Below are positions 1 through 7,994 of a DNA stretch of 64,000 nt, one piece after another; positions within the stretch are counted from its first letter, which is position 1; each line of letters begins with the position of its first letter. Location: the NCBI RefSeq assembly GCF_030730945.1, contig NZ_JAVAMS010000004.1, forward strand, positions 286,788 to 350,787. The letters run 5' to 3'. The translations under genes and the position numbers were made by a program. The notes beneath the pieces were generated by a model. That model saw only the letters and a program-made list of their open reading frames with translations. It did no database searches and was not told the DNA's origin. This stretch comes from Aurantiacibacter poecillastricola. Its GTDB lineage: Bacteria; Pseudomonadota; Alphaproteobacteria; Sphingomonadales; Sphingomonadaceae.

Positions 1-1
1 G

Positions 2-1102
2 AGCATTTCCTTCAGATCCTCAGGCGCGGCTATTGCCGGTGCGGCCTTGTTGGTCACGGCGGGGACGGGGACGCAAGCCTTCGCACAGCCTGACCCACGC
101 ATCTCGGAAGATGGAGCCGTGCGGCTCGACGGTGTGGCTGTGCCGCTGTCCGACCTGATGAGCGAGGAGGCCCGGGCATACCTGCGACACCTGATCGTCG
201 ACAAGCCGTTCGGCAGTCCCGTGCCCGACATCGTGGATGAGCGCGTTCGCCAAGACGGGATCATGGCGGAATTCCTTGCACCAATGCGTGAACGCTATGC
301 GGTCGACATCGAAGAGGCCCGCATTGGCGGAGTGGTAGTGGATATCATCACCCCGGCAGCTGGCCTTGCGGAAGGAAACGAAGATCGATTGCTGATCAAT
401 CTTCATGGTGGCGGTTTCCTCACGGGTGGACGGTCAGCCTCGCTGGTCGAATCCGTGCCGCTGGCTGCGCTGATGGGGATCAAGGTTGTATCCATCGACT
501 ATCGGATGGCGCCGGAGCATGAATTTCCTGCCGCCAGCGAAGATGTGGCAGCAGTCTATCGCGAACTGATCAGGCAGTACGACCCCGAAAGAATCGGCTT
601 TTACGGCTGCTCCGCCGGCGGCGTCCTGGCGGCGCAATCCGTCGCGTGGTTTCAGGCCTACGACCTGCCGCTTCCGGCCGCTCTCGGCGTTTTCTGCGCG
701 TCGCTTGGCGGCTATACCGGGGGCGATGCCACTGCGATCGCCGGTCCGTTGAATGGGTATCTGCCAACCGTCGATACGCACGCGGAGCAAGCGCCAACCG
801 GGCCGCCGCCGGGCCCGAGTTACCTCCGGAACGCCGATCCTCAGGACCCGCTAGTCTACCCGCGAGCATCCGAGAGTGTGATGGCGTCCTTCCCGCCCAC
901 CCTGTTCATCAGCGGTACGCGATCGTTCGAACTTTCCGCTGCGCTTGATTCCCACAACGCGCTGGCAAGGCTCGGCGTGGAATCGCGCCTGCATGCCTGG
1001 GACGGCATGTTCCACGGGTTCATCTACAATTCCGAGCTCCCCGAGACACGAGAGGCTTACGCGATAATGGTTCAGTTCTTCGATCACCACTTGGCGGACT
1101 GA
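2..1102 (+). CDS. Exported alpha/beta hydrolase (HSL-like esterase), 5' end outside window
   Basis: The reading frame is open from the first bases, and the residues before the first usable start (TTG at 47) form a hydrophobic export signal ending in AFAQ, so the true start lies upstream of the window. The oxyanion motif HGGG is at about 404-415, followed by SIDYRMAPEHEFPAA and the nucleophile motif GCSAGG with Ser at about 611. The catalytic His is in GMFHGF near the C-terminus. The usual acidic residue position after the last strand reads SGTRSFE, so the catalytic acid may be Glu or shifted. This architecture is the hormone-sensitive-lipase (alpha/beta hydrolase fold-3) family, which cleaves short-chain or acyl-sugar esters. 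It should act in the periplasm. Three bases separate it from the MFS gene, so it opens or belongs to the sugar operon that follows. The substrate is not determinable. Confidence 0.85.
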   Translation, partial: SISFRSSGAAIAGAALLVTAGTGTQAFAQPDPRISEDGAVRLDGVAVPLSDLMSEEARAYLRHLIVDKPFGSPVPDIVDERVRQDGIMAEFLAPMRERYAVDIEEARIGGVVVDIITPAAGLAEGNEDRLLINLHGGGFLTGGRSASLVESVPLAALMGIKVVSIDYRMAPEHEFPAASEDVAAVYRELIRQYDPERIGFYGCSAGGVLAAQSVAWFQAYDLPLPAALGVFCASLGGYTGGDATAIAGPLNGYLPTVDTHAEQAPTGPPPGPSYLRNADPQDPLVYPRASESVMASFPPTLFISGTRSFELSAALDSHNALARLGVESRLHAWDGMFHGFIYNSELPETREAYAIMVQFFDHHLAD

Positions 1103-1105
1103 GCG

Positions 1106-2368
1106 GTGACGTTCTCTCATTCCACCGAGCGGCAGGAGAGCCCGCTCATACTGAAAGTGCTGGTCTTCGGCATGTTCGCGATGTTCGCGATGACGACCGA
1201 TTCCGTCGGCACGGTGATTCCCGAGGTCATCCGGGAGTTTGAGCTGGGCCTCACGGCCGGCGGCTCCTTTCAATACGCCACCATGTCCGGCATCGGGATT
1301 TCGGCCATCGGACTCGGCTTCCTGGCGGACAGGTTCGGTCGCAAGGCCACGATTCTCCTGGGGCTGTCGATGTTCGGCCTCGGATCGGCGTTGTTTGCTG
1401 CCGGGCACGATTTCCTCTTCTTCACGACCTTGCTGTTCATCTCTGGCCTTGGGATCGGCATTTTCAAGGCTGGCGCATTGGCTTTGATCGGAGACCTTTC
1501 TCGCTCGACGACCGATCATGCGCGCACCATGAACCTGATCGAGGGTTTCTTCGGTGTCGGGGCGATCATCGGTCCGGCCATCGTCGCCTATCTTCTCCAG
1601 GTCGGCGCGAGCTGGAAATGGGTGTACCTCGTGGCGGCCATAATGTGCGGTCTGCTCTTTCTTGGCACCGGTTTCGCCCGCTTTCCGAAGCCGTTGAAGG
1701 CCAGCGAAGAGCCGACCCGGGCCACCGATGCGATCCGGCTTGCCGGCGATCCTGCATCGGTGTTCTTCGGCGGCGCCATCATGCTCTATGTCGCAGCCGA
1801 AGCCGCCATATACGTCTGGGCGCCTACCTACATTGCCGACTACAACGGTTCCTGGGTGGCGCTAGCGGGCTACCTGGTGTCGATCTTCTTCATCTTGCGC
1901 GCTGCCGGGCGCTTCCTCGGCGTGTGGCTGCTGGGAAGGTTCAGCTGGCCGAAGGTCATTACCTACTGCAGCGGCGCGATGACGGTCCTGTTCTGGATCG
2001 CCGTTCTCGGCGGGCGAGAAGTGGCCGTGTTCGCCTTGCCTGCGACGGGCCTTTTCATGTCCGTGCTTTATCCGACCATCAATTCCACCGGTATCAGCTG
2101 CTTCGACAAGGGTCGCCACGGGTCGATTGCCGGCCTGCTGCTGTTCTTCACCTGTGTCGCAGCCGTGTTCGCGCCGCTGCTCATGGGTGCGCTCGGGGAG
2201 CTCATGGGAGACAGTCGGTACGCAATCGTGCTGGGTGCCGTCTTCTCTACGATGTTGGTCCTGCTTTGTGCCTGGAACATGCTGCGTGCGCCTTTCCTGG
2301 ACCGCCTCTCGCGTCGCAATTCCGCCGATTACGAGATGGACGAAGCGACATTGCAAGCCAGGATTTAA
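1106..2368 (+). CDS. MFS transporter, probable sugar uptake carrier
   Basis: A 420-residue protein with about twelve hydrophobic segments and the MFS cytoplasmic loop signature GFLADRFGRK between helices 2 and 3. The start is GTG, three bases after the stop of the upstream hydrolase; no strong ribosome binding site is visible, which fits translational coupling. It lies directly before a GH68 enzyme and in one strand run with a TonB receptor and a ROK fructokinase. I infer inner-membrane import of sucrose or a related fructoside. The family alone does not give substrate specificity, so the sugar assignment rests on context. Confidence 0.8.
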   Translation: MTFSHSTERQESPLILKVLVFGMFAMFAMTTDSVGTVIPEVIREFELGLTAGGSFQYATMSGIGISAIGLGFLADRFGRKATILLGLSMFGLGSALFAAGHDFLFFTTLLFISGLGIGIFKAGALALIGDLSRSTTDHARTMNLIEGFFGVGAIIGPAIVAYLLQVGASWKWVYLVAAIMCGLLFLGTGFARFPKPLKASEEPTRATDAIRLAGDPASVFFGGAIMLYVAAEAAIYVWAPTYIADYNGSWVALAGYLVSIFFILRAAGRFLGVWLLGRFSWPKVITYCSGAMTVLFWIAVLGGREVAVFALPATGLFMSVLYPTINSTGISCFDKGRHGSIAGLLLFFTCVAAVFAPLLMGALGELMGDSRYAIVLGAVFSTMLVLLCAWNMLRAPFLDRLSRRNSADYEMDEATLQARI

Positions 2369-2371
2369 GCG

Positions 2372-3547
2372 ATGGGAAATTCTACGAATATGCCGATTGG
2401 AATCACTCCCGCAAGCAGCGTGCTTTCGTCCAAGCAAGAAGACCAGCCATCGCCGTGGCGGGCGCCGGCGTCGGGGCACTTCGAAACGGATGCCACCTCA
2501 ACCGCCCCTCTTATTGCCGCGACAGACTTCGCGCGGATTTCCGCTGATCTAGACATCTGGGATGCATGGCCGGTCCAACTGCCGGACGGACACCCCGCGA
2601 AGATCGGCGACGGGTCGACCTTGTGGATGGCCCTGGCAGCGCCGCGGTTCGATGATCCGGAAGAACGTCACGGCCATGCTCGCATTCACTTGCTGCAACG
2701 GATCGACGGCGGCTGGACTGATCTCGGCCCCGCAATGCCGGACGGTTTCTCTCCCGGAAGCAGGGAGTGGTCGGGTTCTGCAGTCCTCGATCCGGCAATG
2801 GGCGTCGTGACGCTGTATTTCACGGCAACAGGCCAGCGGGGCGAAGCCGAGCTTTCCTTCTCCCAGCGCATCTTTCGTGCCCGGGCCGATCTCCAGGCAC
2901 AGGGAGGCGTAAAGCTGGCCCACTGGCGCGACCTTGAAGAGATCGTCGTGCGGGATCCGGCACATTACATGGATAGCGAAGGCGGCGAAGGCCGCATCGG
3001 AACGATAAAGGCATTTCGCGATCCCGCCTACTTCCTCGACCCCGCAGATGGACGAAGTCATCTGCTGTTCGCCGCATCGGCGGAAAATTCCGCTTCGCGT
3101 TACAACGGCGTCGTCGGCATGGCCACGGCTCGCGACGATCGGCTCGACACGTGGCAGACTGCTGCGCCGATCATCTCGGCAGATGGCCTGAACAACGAAC
3201 TCGAACGGCCCCACGCGATCTATCACGGCGGCTTGTACTACGTTTTCTGGTCTACCCAGAGCCATGTCTTTGACCCGGATGGCCCGGTCGGACCTACCGG
3301 TCTTTACGGGATGGTTGCGGAAAGCCTGCACGGCCCGTGGCAGGCGCTCAACGGAACCGGCCTAGTGTTTGCCAACCCCGCTGCAGCACCTTCGCAGGCC
3401 TATAGCTGGCTCGTGATGCCCGATATGAAAGTTATCAGTTTCGTGGACGACTGGGGCGGCTGCAAAAATATGCGCCGGTTTGGCGCGACCTTCGCGCCCG
3501 ACTTGTTGCTGGAACTCGACGGGAAGCAGGCGAAACTCGTTACCTGA
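2372..3547 (+). CDS. GH68 family fructosyltransferase/beta-fructosidase (levansucrase-type)
   Basis: A 391-residue protein carrying the full GH68 active-site set. The nucleophile is Asp64 in IWDAWP, WSGSA is at 133-137, the transition-state stabiliser is Asp217 in FRDPAY, and the acid/base is Glu278 in NNELERPH (the DEIER position of Bacillus levansucrase). GH68 enzymes cleave the fructosyl bond of sucrose and either hydrolyse it or build levan or inulin. No signal peptide is visible: the N-terminus is polar and Ser/Pro-rich. Together with the adjacent MFS carrier and fructokinase, this suggests cytoplasmic sucrose splitting. Signal-less GH68 enzymes that still leave the cell are known in Zymomonas, so secretion is not excluded. 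It starts three bases after the MFS stop and is clearly in the same operon. Hydrolase versus polymerase activity cannot be told from sequence. Confidence 0.93.
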   Translation: MGNSTNMPIGITPASSVLSSKQEDQPSPWRAPASGHFETDATSTAPLIAATDFARISADLDIWDAWPVQLPDGHPAKIGDGSTLWMALAAPRFDDPEERHGHARIHLLQRIDGGWTDLGPAMPDGFSPGSREWSGSAVLDPAMGVVTLYFTATGQRGEAELSFSQRIFRARADLQAQGGVKLAHWRDLEEIVVRDPAHYMDSEGGEGRIGTIKAFRDPAYFLDPADGRSHLLFAASAENSASRYNGVVGMATARDDRLDTWQTAAPIISADGLNNELERPHAIYHGGLYYVFWSTQSHVFDPDGPVGPTGLYGMVAESLHGPWQALNGTGLVFANPAAAPSQAYSWLVMPDMKVISFVDDWGGCKNMRRFGATFAPDLLLELDGKQAKLVT

Positions 3548-3590
3548 AGTCGACGGGGTGGGCAGTCCGGCCACACTCCATGCGCTTGTG

Positions 3591-3600
3591 CAATCGATTG
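3591..3600. promoter_or_regulatory. Perfect palindrome CAATCGATTG, candidate LacI-type operator
   Basis: A perfect 10-base palindrome with a central CG lies in the gap between the GH68 gene and the TonB receptor gene. LacI/GalR-family operators commonly have the form AAnCGnTT. A TTGACT element (3612-3617) and an 11-base palindrome TAGAAATTCTA (3631-3641) follow, so this 146-base gap probably holds a separate promoter for the receptor. No LacI-type regulator is encoded in the window. Confidence 0.35.
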
Positions 3601-3693
3601 TCTTTTTTGGATTGACTAAAGATCTGCAATTAGAAATTCTAGGAATGCAAAGGATTGCCTAAAGATGCGATCCATACATTGGGGAGGATGAAA

Positions 3694-5823
3694 ATGAGGT
3701 ATTTGCAGCAGTTTTCTGCGGCCACTGCCATGGCGGTGGTCCTAGCCGGCGGTTCCGCCAAAGCGCAGGCGGACAACGCCAGGCAGGACGATGCGGAGGA
3801 GCAGGCCGCGCAGGTCAATCCCGAGAACCGGATTCTCGTCACGGCATCGAAGGCTGGCGATCAAGATCTTCAGGAAGCGCCGCTTGCAATCCAGGTGTTC
3901 GACGGCGAGGACCTGCGCGAGCGGAACATCAGCACTATCGGCGACCTCGTTTCGTCCGTGCCCGGCGCGCAGGAGGGCTTTCGCCAGTCCAACGGCTCAC
4001 GCTTCTACAACCTGCGTGGCAACGTGACGCAGAACGGCGACTCTCCCATCGGCTATTACCTTGATGATACGCCCTTCATCGTAACGAATTTCGGCATCGC
4101 TCCGCCGGTGCGCTTCATCGACATGGAGCGCGTGGAAGTTCTGCGCGGCCCCCACGGAACGTTGTATGGCCAGGGTTCGTCGGGCGGCGTCTTCATCTTC
4201 CACACAAAGGATCCGGACCTCGACGAGATCGATTACGCGGTCGAGGCGGGTGGATCGTACACCAGGGGCGCAGGTGCGTTGAACTACGCGTTTGCCGGCG
4301 CCCTTTCAGTGCCGATCCTGGAAGACCGACTGGCGGTGCGCGTCAGTGGCGGCTTCTCGCGCGATGCCGGCTATGCCGACGCCTATTTCGGACCGTTCGA
4401 CGGTACACCGGACGAAACCAACGTAAACGAGGCCCGCAACGACGACCTGAGGGTCGTCGCGCTGATCAAGCCTTTCGACAATGTCGAACTGCGTGCGCAA
4501 TACTGGCGCTTCCGTCCGCGACAGGATTTCACGGGGTTCACCGCCTCCGTCGATCCGGTCTACTTCGAAAATACCGCGGGTCAGGACAGCTTTTCCAACG
4601 GCGATTTCGAGCTCATGAGCCTTACGGCGACGGTAGATTTCGATGCCTTCACGGTCACCAGCGCAACCAGTAACCTGGAAGGCGAGTTCGGCATCAATAT
4701 CCCGATCTCCCCCGCAGGTTTCTTTTCCAGCCAGTTCTTCCCGGAAATGTTTGCGCAGGAAGTTCGCATCAATTCGAACGGGGAAGGGCCGTTCAACTGG
4801 CTTGTCGGTGCGGCTTACCAGAATGGCAGCGGCCCCCAGGAGAACGTGTTGCAGATCCCGCCGTTCGGCGTGGACATCAATGCCGACAACGACACGCTGA
4901 CGGAAAATTGGGCGGTCTTCGGCGAAGTCAGCTACGAGCTTTTCGATGGCAAGCTGGTTCCGCTGGCCGGCCTTCGCACCTATCACGACGATCGGTCGTT
5001 CAAGGATGGGACCGGCATTGTCCCGACCGAGGAGAGTGTCGAGACCTGGCGCTTGAACCTGACCTACCTGCCCAATGACAATCTTACGATGTTCGTCTCG
5101 GCGGCCACGGGCTTCCGCCCGGGTATCGTTCAGTCACGCGTCCAGGTGGAATCGCTGGAACTGGCAGGTGTGCCGGCGTCGGTCGCACTCGAGCCCGAAA
5201 GCTCCACCAACTACGAGTTCGGACTCAAATGGCGGACGCCCGACGATACGCTCAATGTCGGCCTCAATCTATACAACCTGGAGTACACCAACCTGCAGAC
5301 TTCGGTCACGGGCGGGATCGAGGGTGTGGACGGCTTTGCCAATTTCGGTGATGCGACAACACGCGGCATCGATCTCGAACTACGCTGGCGTACACCTCTC
5401 GATGGCCTCGATCTCGGCTTCGTCGGAAACGTCAACGATAGCGAGTACGACACTGTAAACGAGGTGATCGCCGACGCGCAGCCGCTGCTCGAGCCCGGAG
5501 CCCGTCTGATCAATACGATCTCCAACAACTACCGCATCGATGCGAATTACAACACTGGCATCAACGAGAACTGGGATGGGTTCGGCAACGTATCCTTCAG
5601 CCACAGTGGCGATCGCCTGCAAGCCAGCGGCATCGTGGCGGACCCTTACGACATCGTGAATTTCACTCTCGGCGTTCGTTCGGACAACTGGGAAATTGCC
5701 CTGATCGGCAATAATCTGTTCGACGAGCGCGGCCCCATCTTCGTGGGTGACAACGGTCCTCTCTCCGGGTCTGGCCTCACGCCCCGCACGATCGGCTTGC
5801 GCGTTCGGTTGATGTCCTATTGA
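3694..5823 (+). CDS. TonB-dependent receptor of the sugar locus
   Basis: Outer-membrane receptor of about 709 residues. The chosen ATG at 3694 has GGGGAGG at 3681-3687 and is followed by a typical signal peptide (AMAVVLAGGSAKAQA). After it come the TonB-box-like RILVTASK, the plug domain (plug motifs VEVLRGPHGTLYGQGSSGG near 4130-4190) and a long beta-barrel ending in the aromatic/hydrophobic C-terminus RLMSY. It lacks an N-terminal signalling extension, so it is a plain transporter. Between GH68 and a second hydrolase, it most likely brings the oligosaccharide or acylated sugar of this locus across the outer membrane. An upstream in-frame TTG at 3655 is less likely as start. Confidence 0.92.
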   Translation: MRYLQQFSAATAMAVVLAGGSAKAQADNARQDDAEEQAAQVNPENRILVTASKAGDQDLQEAPLAIQVFDGEDLRERNISTIGDLVSSVPGAQEGFRQSNGSRFYNLRGNVTQNGDSPIGYYLDDTPFIVTNFGIAPPVRFIDMERVEVLRGPHGTLYGQGSSGGVFIFHTKDPDLDEIDYAVEAGGSYTRGAGALNYAFAGALSVPILEDRLAVRVSGGFSRDAGYADAYFGPFDGTPDETNVNEARNDDLRVVALIKPFDNVELRAQYWRFRPRQDFTGFTASVDPVYFENTAGQDSFSNGDFELMSLTATVDFDAFTVTSATSNLEGEFGINIPISPAGFFSSQFFPEMFAQEVRINSNGEGPFNWLVGAAYQNGSGPQENVLQIPPFGVDINADNDTLTENWAVFGEVSYELFDGKLVPLAGLRTYHDDRSFKDGTGIVPTEESVETWRLNLTYLPNDNLTMFVSAATGFRPGIVQSRVQVESLELAGVPASVALEPESSTNYEFGLKWRTPDDTLNVGLNLYNLEYTNLQTSVTGGIEGVDGFANFGDATTRGIDLELRWRTPLDGLDLGFVGNVNDSEYDTVNEVIADAQPLLEPGARLINTISNNYRIDANYNTGINENWDGFGNVSFSHSGDRLQASGIVADPYDIVNFTLGVRSDNWEIALIGNNLFDERGPIFVGDNGPLSGSGLTPRTIGLRVRLMSY

Positions 5824-5878
5824 TTGCGTTGGCTTGCGCCCGGACCGGGCCGATAATTCAGGTTTGGGAGGATACATT

Positions 5879-6952
5879 ATGCAACTAAGCAGGCGTGAAG
5901 CTGCCAGGCTGGGCCTTGGAGCCCTGTCGGCGGCGCTTATCGCCAGGTCCGTTCCCTCCCTGGCGCAAGACGGTTGGCGTGCCAGTACCTGGTCCGTCGC
6001 GGATCGCCTGGCCCCGATCGCACCGGAACTGCGGCCCGCGGCGCGCCGGATGATCGAGAGCGGGTTTCCGCCGATCACCGAAGAAATGTTGCGAGACATG
6101 CCCGGGAACGTGGCACCCCCCACGCCTGAGTTGCTGCCCGACATTCCTGTAGAGGAACGCGATATTCCCCCCACCGCCGGACTGCCGGGCGTGAAGGTAT
6201 TCGTTCTCAATTCCGAACCCACTCTATCGCGACCGGCGATCCTACACATTCACGGAGGCGGGCATCTCGTAGGCAGTGCGCGCGGCGAACTGCGTTATCT
6301 GCAGGAAACCGCCCGCGAGCTGGCTTGCACCATCGTCAGCGTCGAATACCGACTGTCGCCCGGCGCTCGCTATTCGGAATCGACCGAGGATACCTATGCC
6401 GGGTTGAAATGGCTGTACGACAACGCCGACATGTTAGGCGTGGATCGTACGCGCATCGCTCTCATGGGAGAAAGCGCGGGTGGAGGCCATGCTGCAATCC
6501 TTGCCATCAAGGCGCGCAATCGCGGTGAAGTGCCGGTGCTGTTCCAGTCGCTTGTCTATCCCATGATCGACGATCGCACCGGCAGCAGTGTCCCTGTCCC
6601 CCCGCACATCGCCACAGTGGGCTGGAGCCCGCCGGAGAACGTCCTTGGCTGGCGAAGCTTTCTCGGCACCGAGCCCGGAACACAGGCAGTGCCGGTCGAG
6701 GCTGTGCCTTCGCGTACGGTCGATCTTGCTGGCCTGCCGCCGACATGGATCGGTGTTGGAGCCGTCGATCTCTTCGCTGCGGAGGACATCGCATATGCCC
6801 GGCGGCTCATACTCGCGGGCATACCCACCGAACTGGTCGTCACGCCCGGGGCCTTCCACGGCTTTGACCGCGTCGCTCCGGAAACGGCACTGGCGCGGTC
6901 CTTCACGGCTTCGAAGATGACGGCGCTGCGGCGCGCCTTTGCCCGCGCTTGA
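5879..6952 (+). CDS. Tat-exported alpha/beta hydrolase (HSL-like esterase)
   Basis: Starts at ATG 5879 behind GGGAGG (5867-5872). The N-terminus SRREAARLGLGALSAAL is a twin-arginine signal with cleavage near SLAQ, so the folded enzyme is exported to the periplasm. The catalytic set is HIHGGGH (oxyanion hole), GESAGGG (nucleophile Ser), an Asp in GAVDLF and His in GAFHGFD, which is the alpha/beta hydrolase fold-3 family. With the hydrolase at the window start, this is the second exported esterase in a locus otherwise devoted to a fructoside. I infer removal of acyl groups from the sugar before inner-membrane import. Paralogy of the two hydrolases is visible only in shared motifs; overall similarity looks low. 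Confidence 0.88.
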   Translation: MQLSRREAARLGLGALSAALIARSVPSLAQDGWRASTWSVADRLAPIAPELRPAARRMIESGFPPITEEMLRDMPGNVAPPTPELLPDIPVEERDIPPTAGLPGVKVFVLNSEPTLSRPAILHIHGGGHLVGSARGELRYLQETARELACTIVSVEYRLSPGARYSESTEDTYAGLKWLYDNADMLGVDRTRIALMGESAGGGHAAILAIKARNRGEVPVLFQSLVYPMIDDRTGSSVPVPPHIATVGWSPPENVLGWRSFLGTEPGTQAVPVEAVPSRTVDLAGLPPTWIGVGAVDLFAAEDIAYARRLILAGIPTELVVTPGAFHGFDRVAPETALARSFTASKMTALRRAFARA

Positions 6953-6974
6953 TGGTTTCAGGAGGCATGATCTC

Positions 6975-7874
6975 GTGAATCCCGGTGCGTCAAATCGTCT
7001 CGCCGGGATTGAACTGGGGGGCACCAAGTGCATCGTCGTACTGGGTGAGGGTGAGCAGATCACGGCGCGTGAAAGCTTAGCCACGACTTCCCCTGCGGAA
7101 ACGCTTCGCCAGGTCATGGCCACGCTGGAGGCCTGGCACGACGCTGCGCCCCTACAGGCGATCGGCATTGCCAGTTTCGGCCCCATTCGCGTCAATCCAA
7201 GCGCCGCTGATTATGGCACCATCCTGGATACGCCCAAACCTGGCTGGAGCGGGACACCGGTGCTGGAGTTGGTCCGCGAAAAGCTCTCCTGTCCGATAGG
7301 CATCGATACCGATGTCAACGCCGCTATGCTGGCGGAGCAAAAGTACGGCGCGGCGCGAGGTCTGTCGAATGCCGTCTATATCACGATCGGTACAGGGCTG
7401 GGCGGTGGCGTACTGATCGGTGAACAGCCCGCACATGGTTTGATGCATCCCGAGATCGGTCATTTGCGCCTGCGCCGTGCGCCCGGCGACAAATTCCCCG
7501 GTGTCTGCCCGTTTCACGGTGATTGCATCGAAGGACTTGTTGCCGGCCCCGCGCTGCATGCGCGGCTGCCCGTGCCGCCTGCCGAACTTGAACCGACAGC
7601 GAAGGAATGGGATGCGGTCGCCCATGACCTTGCGGAATTGATCGCGCATTTGATGCTGACGCTTTCGCCCGAACGTATTGTAATTGGTGGCGGGGTCATG
7701 AGCCGCCAACCTCACCTGTTCGACCGCGCGCGCAAGATCGTGCCGCACCTGCTCTCGGACTACCTTGGACCTGTCGAAAGGCTGCGTCTTGAGGATCTGG
7801 TCTGTCCTCCCGGTCTGGGAAATGATTCGGGCCCGGTTGGCGCACTCGTCCTCGCGGCGCGCGCTGTAGATTGA
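6975..7874 (+). CDS. ROK-family fructokinase/hexokinase
   Basis: About 299 residues. The GTG start at 6975 has AGGAGG at 6960-6965; an upstream TTG at 6939 would overlap the previous gene. The N-terminal phosphate-binding loop GIELGGTKC, the catalytic Asp region GIDTDVNAA, TIGTGLGGG and the zinc site GVCPFHGDCIEGL (Cys, His, Cys) are those of ROK sugar kinases, specifically fructokinases. It should phosphorylate fructose (or glucose) released by the GH68 enzyme in the cytoplasm, feeding central metabolism. It is the last gene of the plus-strand sugar locus; a 120-base convergent gap without an obvious strong hairpin follows. Confidence 0.9.
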   Translation: MNPGASNRLAGIELGGTKCIVVLGEGEQITARESLATTSPAETLRQVMATLEAWHDAAPLQAIGIASFGPIRVNPSAADYGTILDTPKPGWSGTPVLELVREKLSCPIGIDTDVNAAMLAEQKYGAARGLSNAVYITIGTGLGGGVLIGEQPAHGLMHPEIGHLRLRRAPGDKFPGVCPFHGDCIEGLVAGPALHARLPVPPAELEPTAKEWDAVAHDLAELIAHLMLTLSPERIVIGGGVMSRQPHLFDRARKIVPHLLSDYLGPVERLRLEDLVCPPGLGNDSGPVGALVLAARAVD

Positions 7875-7994
7875 TTCCAGACGAACTGGGCAGCGCACCG
7901 GCCGATTTGCAGATGCTCTACGGCGCCTTCGCGCTCGGTATTCGAAGATCCCCATGCGGAAGCCTTCCAAACGACCTTAGCGCGACTGGCACAG

